DNA from: Gluconobacter thailandicus F149-1 = NBRC 100600
Lineage (GTDB): Bacteria; Pseudomonadota; Alphaproteobacteria; Acetobacterales; Acetobacteraceae
Reading direction: 5' to 3'
DNA length: 64,000 nucleotides
NCBI RefSeq assembly: GCF_000964465.1
Contig: NZ_BANH01000015.1
Coordinates: forward strand, 62,001-126,000
Part shown: piece by piece, positions 37,438 through 44,942 of the stretch
Position numbering within the stretch: position 1 is the first letter of the stretch
Layout of the letters: each line of letters opens with the position of its first letter
Position numbers and translations under genes: made by a program
The notes under the pieces: generated by a model
Told to the model about the DNA's origin: nothing
The model's input: only the letters and a program-made list of their open reading frames with translations
Database searches by the model: none

Positions 37438-37480
37438 AAAGGCTGGCGTGGCGTAATTAATACGCTGCTCCAGCCTTTTT
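37438..37480 (+). terminator. rho-independent terminator after prfB
   Basis: AAAGGCTGG at 37438-37446 pairs with CCAGCCTTT at 37470-37478, with an inner GCGTA/TACGC stem, followed by T-rich sequence. Confidence 0.85.
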
Positions 37481-37809
37481 GTTATAATTCTGTTACATCC
37501 CCTGGGGAATTTGATTTTTTCAGGGCAGAAAAGAAGCGGAAAAGTGTACTTTTCTGCACCCTCCCGCGTATTTATTGACGCCAAACGATCGAAAGATGAG
37601 AATTTTTCGTTTCGGGACAGGCAATAATCAGCTTGACACCATGGCCCGAAGGCTGCCGATAATCAGCATATCGGGTATGTTCTCACGACATGCGACGAAT
37701 CACACGTCCGTGAGGTGAGGGAACTCGATGCAAAACACAAGATCGGGATTTCGCACCCTCAAGGTGTGGATCGATTGTCGGTGTCAGTGAGGGGTAAGAA
37801 GGTTACGAC
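37481..37809 (+). promoter_or_regulatory. leader and probable promoter of the TonB operon
   Basis: 329 non-coding bases. A TTGACA at 37633-37638 and GATAAT at 37658-37663 (spacing 19, slightly long) form a possible sigma-70 promoter. An inverted repeat, CCGATA at 37656-37661 and TATCGG at 37669-37674, overlaps that -10 and could be an operator. The same AATAATCAGC/GATAATCAGC stretch occurs on both sides of the -35. About 130 bases of leader follow before tonB; CTCACG at 37682 and CGTGAG at 37709 could pair in it. Confidence 0.45.
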
Positions 37810-38478
37810 ATGAAGAGCTACGCCGCACAGCAGCGCAAGCCGACGGACTATATTGTCGCGATCGTCGTGGCCGTGCTGGCTATGGGCGCGGTAATCTATG
37901 CGCTCATGAGCGGTGCTGTGGGCAAACTCGTCCACGAAAAGCCGCCCATCAAGACGGAAGTGATCAAGGAGCAGCCCAAGCCGCCTCCGCCACCTCCGCC
38001 GCCGCCACCGCCGCAGATGGAGCAGCCGCCGCCGCCGTATATTCCGCCGCCGAAGATCAGCGTTCCGCCGCCACCAAAGGCAGTGCAACGCGTGACACAT
38101 ACGAAGCCGCCGCATCCGGTTCCGCCGAGCCCGACGCCTGCACCTGAGCCAGTACCGGCTCCTCCGCAGGGTCCGCCAGCTCCGGCAGTTCCAGATCACA
38201 CGGCCGGTGCGTCGCCGATCAACGGTGCAAAGCCGGAGTATCCGGAAGAAGCACAGGAAGAAAACCGTGAAGGTAGAGTTACGGCGTCCTGCGATATTCT
38301 TCCAAACGGTCACACGGCAAACTGTTCGATCGTCAGTTCAACGGGTGGTCACGAGTTTGTGGAAAGTGCGCTCGACTTCCTTCGTCGGGCCCGGTACCAG
38401 CCCGCCGTCGTTAACGGCGCTCCGGTAACCGAGCATCACCACATTCTGCACGTTGACTTTACGATGGGCGACGAGTGA
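37810..38478 (+). CDS. tonB: energy transducer TonB
   Basis: 222 residues. A single N-terminal membrane anchor (IVAIVVAVLAMGAVIYALM) is followed by a periplasmic Pro-rich rod from about 50 to 120 with long Pro runs and Lys-Pro/Glu-Pro repeats, then the C-terminal TonB domain (KPEYPEEAQEENREGRV, YQPAVVNGAPV). TonB couples the inner-membrane proton gradient, through ExbB/ExbD, to outer-membrane receptors such as the one at 50-53 kb. It is the first gene of a five-gene operon. Confidence 0.93.
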   Translation: MKSYAAQQRKPTDYIVAIVVAVLAMGAVIYALMSGAVGKLVHEKPPIKTEVIKEQPKPPPPPPPPPPPQMEQPPPPYIPPPKISVPPPPKAVQRVTHTKPPHPVPPSPTPAPEPVPAPPQGPPAPAVPDHTAGASPINGAKPEYPEEAQEENREGRVTASCDILPNGHTANCSIVSSTGGHEFVESALDFLRRARYQPAVVNGAPVTEHHHILHVDFTMGDE

Positions 38479-38505
38479 TCCGTCAGCCAGTAGTCCAATA
38501 AGATT

Positions 38506-38566
38506 GCCTGTCCAGACCAGATGGTCCGGACAGGCTCAGGAAAGGGCCGGTCCCCATATGGCCGGC
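38506..38566 (+). other. two hairpins in the tonB-exbB gap
   Basis: GCCTGTCC at 38506-38513 pairs perfectly with GGACAGGC at 38528-38535, extended inside by GACC/GGTC. A second stem, GCCGG at 38546-38550 with CCGGC at 38562-38566, follows. Neither has a T-run, so read-through is expected. They may stabilise the tonB mRNA end or partly attenuate downstream transcription. Confidence 0.5.
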
Positions 38567-38615
38567 ACCCCAGACAGCTCCGAAAACGGGCATCTCTAAC
38601 GAGGATATGGAGTTC

Positions 38616-39689
38616 ATGACCAGACTGTTCCGCCTTCCTGCTCTTGCCGTTCCGACGAAGGCGCGCGCCGTCCGGGCCAGCGCCATGGCCCTGACGCTGG
38701 CCCTGGCCTCGGGTGCGATCGCTCCGGCTATTGCTTTCGCTCAGCCTGCACCGGCTGATCAGAGCGCCCCGGCTGACCCGTCGGCTACGCCGCCGGCTCC
38801 GTCCTCCGACCCGTCTGCTGCTCCGGCTGCTTCCGCACCGAACGATGCTGGCGCTCCGGCTGCTGCTCCAGGCGATCAGGCTGCTCCGGCACCTGCTGCT
38901 CCTGCTGACCAGACGCCTGCTGCTGCAGCTACGCCGGGTGAAAGCGCCTCTGCTGCTCCGGAAGCTCCTGCTCCGCAGGGCAACCCTTATGGCCTTGGCG
39001 CCCTCTGGGCCAATGGTGACGTGATCGCACGTGGCGTTCTCATCATCATGGTGATCATGTCCGCTGGTACCTGGATCATCATGGTCATGAAGTTCCTGGA
39101 ACAGGGCCGCGTCTTTGCCGCCTCCAAGGAAGCTGCCAAGGAATTCTGGACCAAGCCGTCCGTTCAGCAGGGCGCTGCGTCCCTGAAGGCGTCTTCTCCG
39201 TTCCGCTATATTGCCGAGACCGGTATCGTTGCTGCCGAGCACCATGAAGGCTCCATGCGCGATGCGATTGACCTGCACTCCTGGACCGAAATGTCCATCG
39301 GGCGCTCTGTCGACACCATTAACACGCGCCTTCAGGGTGGCCTGGCCTTCCTTGGTACGGTTGGCTCCACGTCCCCGTTCGTTGGTCTGTTCGGTACGGT
39401 CTGGGGTATTTACCACGCTCTGACAGCCATCGGCATTGCCGGTCAGGCTTCCATCGACAAGGTTGCCGGCCCGGTTGGTGAGTCCCTCATCATGACGGCT
39501 ATCGGTCTTGCAACCGCTGTTCCGGCCGTGCTGGGCTACAACCTGCTCGTTCGCCGCAACAAGGGTGCCATGGACCGTGTCCGCAACTTTGCTGCTGACG
39601 TCCAGTCCGTCCTGATCGGTGGCTTCCGTCACGGTGTTGCTCCGGAAGATCACACGCCGACCACCATCACAACCAGCCAGCGGGTCTGA
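38616..39689 (+). CDS. exbB: ExbB-type proton channel subunit with long periplasmic extension
   Basis: MotA/TolQ/ExbB-family protein of about 357 residues. After a signal-like segment (ALTLALASGAIAPAIAFA) comes roughly 85 residues of Ala/Pro-rich low complexity, then the three-helix core: GVLIIMVIMSAGTWIIMVMKF, and the pair LGTVGSTSPFVGLFGTVWGI and ESLIMTAIGLATAVPAVLGYN. It forms the pentameric channel of the TonB motor with ExbD. ATG 38607 and 38616 are both possible; GAGG at 38601 spaces better to 38616. Confidence 0.9.
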   Translation: MTRLFRLPALAVPTKARAVRASAMALTLALASGAIAPAIAFAQPAPADQSAPADPSATPPAPSSDPSAAPAASAPNDAGAPAAAPGDQAAPAPAAPADQTPAAAATPGESASAAPEAPAPQGNPYGLGALWANGDVIARGVLIIMVIMSAGTWIIMVMKFLEQGRVFAASKEAAKEFWTKPSVQQGAASLKASSPFRYIAETGIVAAEHHEGSMRDAIDLHSWTEMSIGRSVDTINTRLQGGLAFLGTVGSTSPFVGLFGTVWGIYHALTAIGIAGQASIDKVAGPVGESLIMTAIGLATAVPAVLGYNLLVRRNKGAMDRVRNFAADVQSVLIGGFRHGVAPEDHTPTTITTSQRV

Positions 39690-39693
39690 TACT

Positions 39694-40119
39694 ATGGGAA
39701 TGAACGTCGGAGGAGGCGGCGGTGACGACGAAGTGGTGTCGGCAATCAACACCACTCCCCTCGTCGACGTCATGCTGGTGCTGCTGATCATCTTTTTGAT
39801 CACCATCCCGGTTGCCACACATACCGTTAAGGTCAAGCTGCCGGTTGATGCCAATCAACCGACACAGACCAAGCCAGGAAACGTTGTTCTGGCTGTGACC
39901 GCAAATGGCCAGGTTTTCTGGAACACGACGCCGGTCAAGACACATGACGAACTGCTGAACCGCCTCGTTGAGGTGGCGAAGCAGAAGCCCCAGCCGCAGG
40001 TTCAGATCCGCGGTGACGGAGCGGCCAAGTATCTGGCAGTCGGCCAGGTGGTCGCTACGGCTCAGGAAGCTGGCATTGCTCATGTGGACTTCATCACAGA
40101 GCAGCCCCACTCGAACTGA
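39694..40119 (+). CDS. exbD: ExbD-type biopolymer transport protein, first copy
   Basis: 141 residues. A short Gly/Asp-rich head is followed by INTTPLVDVMLVLLIIFLIT, the single membrane helix with the proton-carrying Asp of ExbD/TolR. The periplasmic domain (VKVKLPVDANQ, VQIRGDGAAKYLAVGQVVATAQEAGI) is standard. It lies five bases after exbB and works in the same motor. A second ExbD gene follows. Confidence 0.93.
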   Translation: MGMNVGGGGGDDEVVSAINTTPLVDVMLVLLIIFLITIPVATHTVKVKLPVDANQPTQTKPGNVVLAVTANGQVFWNTTPVKTHDELLNRLVEVAKQKPQPQVQIRGDGAAKYLAVGQVVATAQEAGIAHVDFITEQPHSN

Positions 40120-40125
40120 GGGGCA

Positions 40126-40154
40126 GCCGGTCCGTTTGTTGGAAACGGACCGGC
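40126..40154 (+). other. 12-bp perfect hairpin between the two exbD genes
   Basis: GCCGGTCCGTTT at 40126-40137 pairs without mismatch with AAACGGACCGGC at 40143-40154 around a 5-base loop. No T-run follows. It sits right after the first exbD stop and resembles the tonB-exbB hairpin in sequence (GGTCC/GGACC), suggesting a shared role in mRNA stability or partial termination. Confidence 0.6.
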
Positions 40155-40191
40155 ACTCTCTTTCACGTCACCCTTTTGGAGAACCGCCGTC

Positions 40192-40626
40192 ATGGGCATG
40201 AGCGTCGGATCTGACAGCACGCACGAAGACGAAGGTATCGTCGATATCAACACCACGCCGTTGATCGACGTGATGCTGGTGCTGCTGATCATGCTGATCA
40301 TCACCATTCCGCTGCAGACTCATTCGGTGGCAATCGATTTGCCTCAGGGCAATCCTCCGCCATCGACCGAGCAGCCTAAGCTGGTTACAGTCAGTATTGG
40401 CTATGACAACAGCATTTCCTGGAACAGCGAGCCGGTTACATCGGAAGCAGCTCTGCAGGCCCATTTTGAAGCCGCAGCTGCAGAAGGGGACCAGCCTGAA
40501 GTCCACATTCATCCTGACCGTCTTTCAGATTACAAAACGGTTGCCCATGTCATGGCTGACGCGCAGCGTCTCGGTGTGACCAAGCTGGGTATCGTTGGTC
40601 TGGATCAGTTCATGGAAGGACAGTAA
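40192..40626 (+). CDS. exbD: ExbD-type biopolymer transport protein, second copy
   Basis: 144 residues, clearly homologous to the preceding gene (VDINTTPLIDVMLVLLIMLIIT with the conserved Asp), but with a different periplasmic part (VAIDLPQGNPPPSTEQ, VHIHPDRLSDYKTVAHVMADAQRLGV). Two different ExbD proteins with one ExbB also occur in the TonB systems of xanthomonads and some acetic acid bacteria. GGAG lies upstream of the ATG. Confidence 0.93.
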   Translation: MGMSVGSDSTHEDEGIVDINTTPLIDVMLVLLIMLIITIPLQTHSVAIDLPQGNPPPSTEQPKLVTVSIGYDNSISWNSEPVTSEAALQAHFEAAAAEGDQPEVHIHPDRLSDYKTVAHVMADAQRLGVTKLGIVGLDQFMEGQ

Positions 40627-40629
40627 TTC

Positions 40630-41877
40630 GTGTTTTTGTCCCTTAACCGCCGTCTGAGCGCCCGCTCCCTTCTGCTGGCTGGCGCTATTGGTACCGCTCT
40701 CATTGCCGGGCCTGCTGCCCACGCAGATGATGTGCTGGGTCAAGCTGTCGGCAAGGATCTTCAGCAGGCGCAGAGTGCTCTTGCTTCGAAGAGCTACGAT
40801 AAGGCCATGGCTGCGGTGGACGCTGCAGATGCGGTCAAGGGCAAGACGGATTACGAGTCCTATACGATTGCCCAGATGCGTGCAGCGGTTGCCGCCCAGT
40901 CCGGTAATGTGGACGCGGCAACAAAAGCATATGATGTTCTCATCAATAGCTCACGTACGCCGAAGGCTGCCAAAGGCCAGATGCTGATGGCACAGGCGAC
41001 GATGGCATACAGCGCCAAGAAATACGCTGATGCCATCCCGCCAACCGAGCGCTACCTGCGTGAGCATGGTCCTGATCCTCGCATGCAGACCATGCTGATC
41101 CAGTGCTACTATCTTCAGGGTGACTGGAAGGGGACAGCCAAGGCTGCTCAGGAGCAGGTGGATGCCACCATCAAGGCAGGTAAGGTACCGGCCGAGAACC
41201 AGCTCCAGATGCTCGCCACAGCCTATACGAACCTGAAGGATGCGGATGCCAAGACGCATGCGTATGTTCTTCTGGCGAAGTATTATTCCAAGCCGGACTA
41301 CTGGGCGGTTCTGATCCACGACCTGGTTGCCAATCCGAATCTTTCGCCTCCGCTGGTGTTCTATGTTGAGCGTCTTCGTCTTGCGACGGGCGTCCTGAAA
41401 GATCCGTCTGATTATCAGGATATGGGTGAACGCGCTGTGCAGATGGGCCTGTCCCAGCTGGCGCTGAACCTCCTGAATCAGGGCTACGCCAACAAGTCTC
41501 TTGGAAATGGTCCGACGGCTGCTGCCGACGCCAAGTTCCATGCTTTCGTTGCGCAGCGTGCTGCGGCTGATCGTGCACAGCTTGCACAGGCTGCTGCTGC
41601 TGCACCGACGGCCTCGACCGCTGGGCCGGCGCTGACGACCGGTTACAATCTCGTTCTCAACGGTCAGGCGGATCAGGGTCTTGCCCTGATGAAGACCGGC
41701 CTAGGCAAGAACCCGCGTTATCCGGATCTTGCACAGGTTGAGTACGGCATGGCGCAGATGGATGCTGGACAGAAGGCCGAAGCTATCAAAACGTTTGAGG
41801 CTGTTTCCGGCAATGGTCCGGCCAAGGATGTTGCTGAACTCTGGGCGCTTCTCCTGTCTCGCCCTGCTGCACACTGA
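40630..41877 (+). CDS. periplasmic TPR protein of the TonB operon
   Basis: 415 residues from GTG, with a signal peptide (LLLAGAIGTALIAGPAAHA). The mature protein is Ala-rich and helical with tetratricopeptide-like repeats (DLQQAQSALASKSYDKAMAAV, KYADAIPPTERYLREHGPDP, QMLATAYTNLKDADAKTHAYV, and GLALMKTGLGKNPRYPDLAQ near the end). It starts three bases after the second exbD. TPR proteins end several TonB2-type operons in other bacteria and may couple the motor to receptors or peptidoglycan; here that is inference. Confidence 0.82.
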   Translation: MFLSLNRRLSARSLLLAGAIGTALIAGPAAHADDVLGQAVGKDLQQAQSALASKSYDKAMAAVDAADAVKGKTDYESYTIAQMRAAVAAQSGNVDAATKAYDVLINSSRTPKAAKGQMLMAQATMAYSAKKYADAIPPTERYLREHGPDPRMQTMLIQCYYLQGDWKGTAKAAQEQVDATIKAGKVPAENQLQMLATAYTNLKDADAKTHAYVLLAKYYSKPDYWAVLIHDLVANPNLSPPLVFYVERLRLATGVLKDPSDYQDMGERAVQMGLSQLALNLLNQGYANKSLGNGPTAAADAKFHAFVAQRAAADRAQLAQAAAAAPTASTAGPALTTGYNLVLNGQADQGLALMKTGLGKNPRYPDLAQVEYGMAQMDAGQKAEAIKTFEAVSGNGPAKDVAELWALLLSRPAAH

Positions 41878-41902
41878 CAGGAATCGGTATTGCCGTTTCA
41901 AG

Positions 41903-41935
41903 AAAAGCGCTGGGAGTAATCCCGGCGCTTTTTTT
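41903..41935 (+). terminator. terminator of the TonB operon, usable from both sides
   Basis: AAAAGCGC at 41903 pairs with GCGCTTTT at 41925, with an inner GGGA/TCCC stem and loop GTAA, followed by T. The opposite strand also ends in a short T-run, so it can serve the convergent flgH. Confidence 0.85.
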
Positions 41936-41937
41936 GT

Positions 41938-42684
41938 TCAGAAGGGCAGAATTGAATCCATAACCTGTTGCCCATAGCGGGGTGTCTGGATCTGGGTAAT
42001 GGTGCCACGTCCTCCATAGGAGATCCGCGCTTCCGCCATGCGGTCATGGGTCACGGTATTATCGGCAGTAATGTCCTGTGGCCTTACAATGCCACTGACG
42101 CCAAGCTCACGCAGTTCACTATTCACCCGTACTTCCTGCTTGCCCATCACCACGAAGTTTCCATTTGGCAGAACCTGTGTGATGGTCCCTGCAAGGCGCA
42201 AGGTAACAGTCTCATTCCGGATGATCTTTCCCGTGGCACTGCTATCGCTGCTGCTGGCTGTGCTCAGGCTGTCTGCTCCCGTCACAGCACTTATGATCTT
42301 CCCTTTGATACCGAACAGATTGGGAATTCCGAATTTTTCGTCAGCTGCTCTGTTGGCCGTGGTGCCATTGTTGAAAGCAGCATTGTCCGTGATGTCTACA
42401 ATAATTGTCACCAGATCCCCGACCTGAGAGGCTCTCTGGTCCTTGAAGAAAGCCCGGCTCCCGCTCCGCCAGAGGCTGGAGGCTTCTGGTGGGGGGGCAC
42501 GCAATGGAGGCATGGGCATCGTTACAGGACGATAGCTTGCGGCCAGAGTAGGGTCACTGATGGATGTCATGCGGGGCGGGCGGCCCGCTTCTGAAAGCTG
42601 AGCCAGAGAGTTACAGGCGGAGAGGGCTGGCATGAGCCCCAGAAGTCCCAGACAGCGCACAGCATGACGAAATGAAAGCAACAT
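41938..42684 (-). CDS. flgH: flagellar L-ring lipoprotein FlgH
   Basis: 248 residues, outer-membrane ring subunit of the flagellar basal body. A lipoprotein signal ends in ALSAC. The family blocks are SLWRSGSRAFFKDQRASQVGDLVTI, then ADEKFGIPNLFGIKGK, NETVTLRLAGTITQVLPNGNFVVMGKQEVRVN and GIVRPQDITADNTV, finishing RYGQQVMDSILPF. It appears complete. No other flagellar gene is in the window, which is odd because flgH normally follows flgA/flgG. Confidence 0.94.
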   Translation of the reverse strand: MLLSFRHAVRCLGLLGLMPALSACNSLAQLSEAGRPPRMTSISDPTLAASYRPVTMPMPPLRAPPPEASSLWRSGSRAFFKDQRASQVGDLVTIIVDITDNAAFNNGTTANRAADEKFGIPNLFGIKGKIISAVTGADSLSTASSSDSSATGKIIRNETVTLRLAGTITQVLPNGNFVVMGKQEVRVNSELRELGVSGIVRPQDITADNTVTHDRMAEARISYGGRGTITQIQTPRYGQQVMDSILPF

Positions 42685-43010
42685 GTATGGGGTGATTCCG
42701 TCTGTTCTTGGTAGGAAGACCCAAACACATGCTTCGTAAAAAACGGGTTAACTTCGGGAAGGTTTCAGCCTGTTAGGCGCGGGTTTCTCCAGTTTACAGA
42801 AATGAAAATATCCGTATTTGGTGCCTTACGGACCATCTCTGAGAAAAAGGATACCCTTTCCGGGATGGCAAGGGGCTTTCTGGCATGCATAAAACAGGAC
42901 TGCAGAAGGTTCTAATTGGAGGACATCTGTTTTTGAGCGGTGAGATATTGGTATGTGGGCGCGTAAAGAACCATGTTGAAAAAATCGGCCTGCTCATGGC
43001 TGGTGGGTTA
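42685..43010 (+). promoter_or_regulatory. divergent intergenic region upstream of the porin
   Basis: 326 bases between flgH and the porin gene. A short inverted repeat, CCGTA at 42812-42816 with TACGG at 42827-42831, is the only structure seen. The porin frame is open from 42885, and a GGAGG near 42918 precedes a TTG codon at 42933, so a longer porin N-terminus is possible but would give an odd signal peptide. No clear promoter was recognised. Confidence 0.35.
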
Positions 43011-44492
43011 ATGCGGGGCTTATTTTCTGCCGCTGCTCTCTCATTGCTGGCTCACTCTGCTTTCGCTGAAACGCCTTCGGATCCTCCTGGCCCCGAAGGC
43101 CGGACGGCCTCGGATCAAACAACCGGGGAAACTGATCCGGCCCCGCTTTCTGCTGGGGCGGCCGAACTTTTACCCAAAGCTTCGGCCTACGAAGATCTGG
43201 CAGGAAATCTGTCTGCTCCTCCCTCTCTTTTCCCTTTCCTGAACGATTCTCATGGTTGGCTGAGACGGCATGGCACCCTCATGCAGTTCGACAACATGAA
43301 CGAGATGATGGGTGCTGTAACATCGCCTACCCCAGGTTATGGTTACAAACAGGGCGCATCCAATGCGGGTCAGTATGCCCTCAATGTCGTAACGGACTGG
43401 AATCGCCTGGCACATCTGCAAGGCTTTGCGACCCACGTCATTTTCATCGGACGTTATGGCACGACCGCCAATCGGATGTTCGGAGACTGGTTGGCCCATA
43501 GTCAGGAGACCTACGGCGGCGGTGGAAACGTGGTCGTCCATCTCGTCATGGCGTATGGCGAGCAGCATCTGTTTCAGAACCGACTGGCCATCGCTGCAGG
43601 ACGCATGTCCCAGCTCTCGGATTTCGCATCAGGTTCCGTCTTCTGCACCTTTGTGAACAACAGTTTCTGTGGTCGTCCGAAAGGAGCTTCCGATAGCGCT
43701 TATTACAGCTCCTATCCGGCTTCCGTTTGGGCATTGCGGGTGCGTGGGAGACCATGGCGCCGGGATGTGTATGTAGAAACAGGCGTCTATTTTGCCGAAG
43801 AGGGCATCTATGCAACTGCGCAGCATAGAACGGGGTTTCGGCTGAATGGCGCGAATATAGTCGGCCAGATCTTTCCGGTAGAAATTGGCTGGCAGCCTAC
43901 ATTCCGACGTCCTTCGGGAGAACTGGCTTACCCGGGACACTACAAATTAGGTGTGGCCGTCGAGACAATGGCGCGATCCGAGAACTTTCTCGATACGCTC
44001 GGAAATCCATATGCGGATAGTGGGTATTCCGCAGCGCGCCATAGCGGGTCGTGGTCCACATGGTTGATGATGGATCAACGCATCAAAGACTCAAGGATCA
44101 ACCCGCAGGGCGGCGTGACGCTGATGGGAGGCGTCGTTCTCAATGAACCCCGGACCGCGTTAAGGGACCGTCAGATTTATCTGGGTGCGACCTGGAAAGG
44201 ATTCTGGGCAGGCCGCCCGGCGGATACGATCGGGCTGGCCGTGTCTTACGTTCACATCGCGAAGGGTGTTCAGAGGACCGAGAGGATTTTGCTGGCAGCC
44301 GGAAAGAAACTTCCATATCGGGCAACAGGTTTGCAGACGCATCAGGAAGTCGCGGAACTGAACTATACCTTCGCATTAGGCCGGGCTGTGACGTTCGAGC
44401 CAGATATCCAGTATTATCATAATCCTAACGGTCAGGTGAATCTGCGCGATGCGGTCATGATGGGTTTCAAAAGCCACATCGAGATCTTCTGA
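43011..44492 (+). CDS. OprB-family carbohydrate porin
   Basis: About 493 residues. MRGLFSAAALSLLAHSAFA is a signal peptide, followed by an acidic Pro-rich stretch and a beta-barrel rich in aromatic and Gly residues (GYGYKQGASNAGQYALN, LVMAYGEQHLFQNRLAIAAGRM, YASYP-like SYYSSYPASVWALRVRG, DTIGLAVSYVHIAKG, and the C-terminal MMGFKSHIEIF). OprB-type porins pass sugars across the outer membrane and are numerous in Gluconobacter. Starts at 42996 and 42885 are also in frame. Confidence 0.88.
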   Translation: MRGLFSAAALSLLAHSAFAETPSDPPGPEGRTASDQTTGETDPAPLSAGAAELLPKASAYEDLAGNLSAPPSLFPFLNDSHGWLRRHGTLMQFDNMNEMMGAVTSPTPGYGYKQGASNAGQYALNVVTDWNRLAHLQGFATHVIFIGRYGTTANRMFGDWLAHSQETYGGGGNVVVHLVMAYGEQHLFQNRLAIAAGRMSQLSDFASGSVFCTFVNNSFCGRPKGASDSAYYSSYPASVWALRVRGRPWRRDVYVETGVYFAEEGIYATAQHRTGFRLNGANIVGQIFPVEIGWQPTFRRPSGELAYPGHYKLGVAVETMARSENFLDTLGNPYADSGYSAARHSGSWSTWLMMDQRIKDSRINPQGGVTLMGGVVLNEPRTALRDRQIYLGATWKGFWAGRPADTIGLAVSYVHIAKGVQRTERILLAAGKKLPYRATGLQTHQEVAELNYTFALGRAVTFEPDIQYYHNPNGQVNLRDAVMMGFKSHIEIF

Positions 44493-44569
44493 ATCTGTTA
44501 CGGGAAGGGAACCGAGAGCCGTTCGGTCCGTTTCTGGGGCTTCAATCCGCTCTTCGGAGGACTGTCTAC

Positions 44570-44737
44570 GTGCGTAAATCAATTCTGCTTCTTCTTGCCC
44601 TTTCCGTGTCCTGTGTCACGCTGACGGCCTGTGAGCATCACCGGACATTTGGTGAGAAGGTGCGTGATACGGTGGATCCGCCGAAAGGCCCGATCGAGCG
44701 GGCGGGTCGTTCGGTTGATCGGACACTGGGGAACTAA
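44570..44737 (+). CDS. small lipoprotein
   Basis: 55 residues, GTG start with CGGAGG nine bases upstream. MRKSILLLLALSVSCVTLTAC gives a basic head, hydrophobic core and lipobox (LTAC). The 34-residue mature part is charged (HHRTFGEKVRDTVD, then GRSVDRTLGN) and slightly resembles entericidin-type peptides (GFGxDV pattern), but I would not assign that name. It follows the porin by 77 bases and ends before a strong terminator, so it may be in the porin transcript. Confidence 0.65.
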   Translation: MRKSILLLLALSVSCVTLTACEHHRTFGEKVRDTVDPPKGPIERAGRSVDRTLGN

Positions 44738-44794
44738 GACCTCTCGTTGGGCAGGAGCTCGTCTCTTGCCCATTTGCGGAATGTGGTCGAAAAC

Positions 44795-44827
44795 AGGGGT
44801 ATGGCGGAACGGCCGTGCCCCTTTTTT
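44795..44827 (+). terminator. rho-independent terminator after the small lipoprotein
   Basis: AGGGGTATGGC at 44795-44805 pairs with GCCGTGCCCCT at 44812-44822 (two G-U pairs), followed by six T. Confidence 0.85.
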
Positions 44828-44942
44828 GCTGTCTCCTGGTCGCCCGCAGAGGAGAATGACCCATGCCGTCCGTTCCGAAAGCTCTCTCTTTGCTTCCCTG
44901 TAGCGTGTTTGATTTCCTCTCCGGACGGGGATGAGAGCAGTC

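Noticed and set aside
37975-38110. CCG-rich stretch in tonB as a DNA repeat element
   Set aside because: It simply encodes the proline-rich rod of TonB; the units are codon-level low complexity with no dispersed copies.
38436-39854. 472-residue frame on the minus strand opposite exbB
   Set aside because: It mirrors the repetitive Ala/Pro codons of exbB, giving Ser/Arg runs. No ribosome site, no known family.
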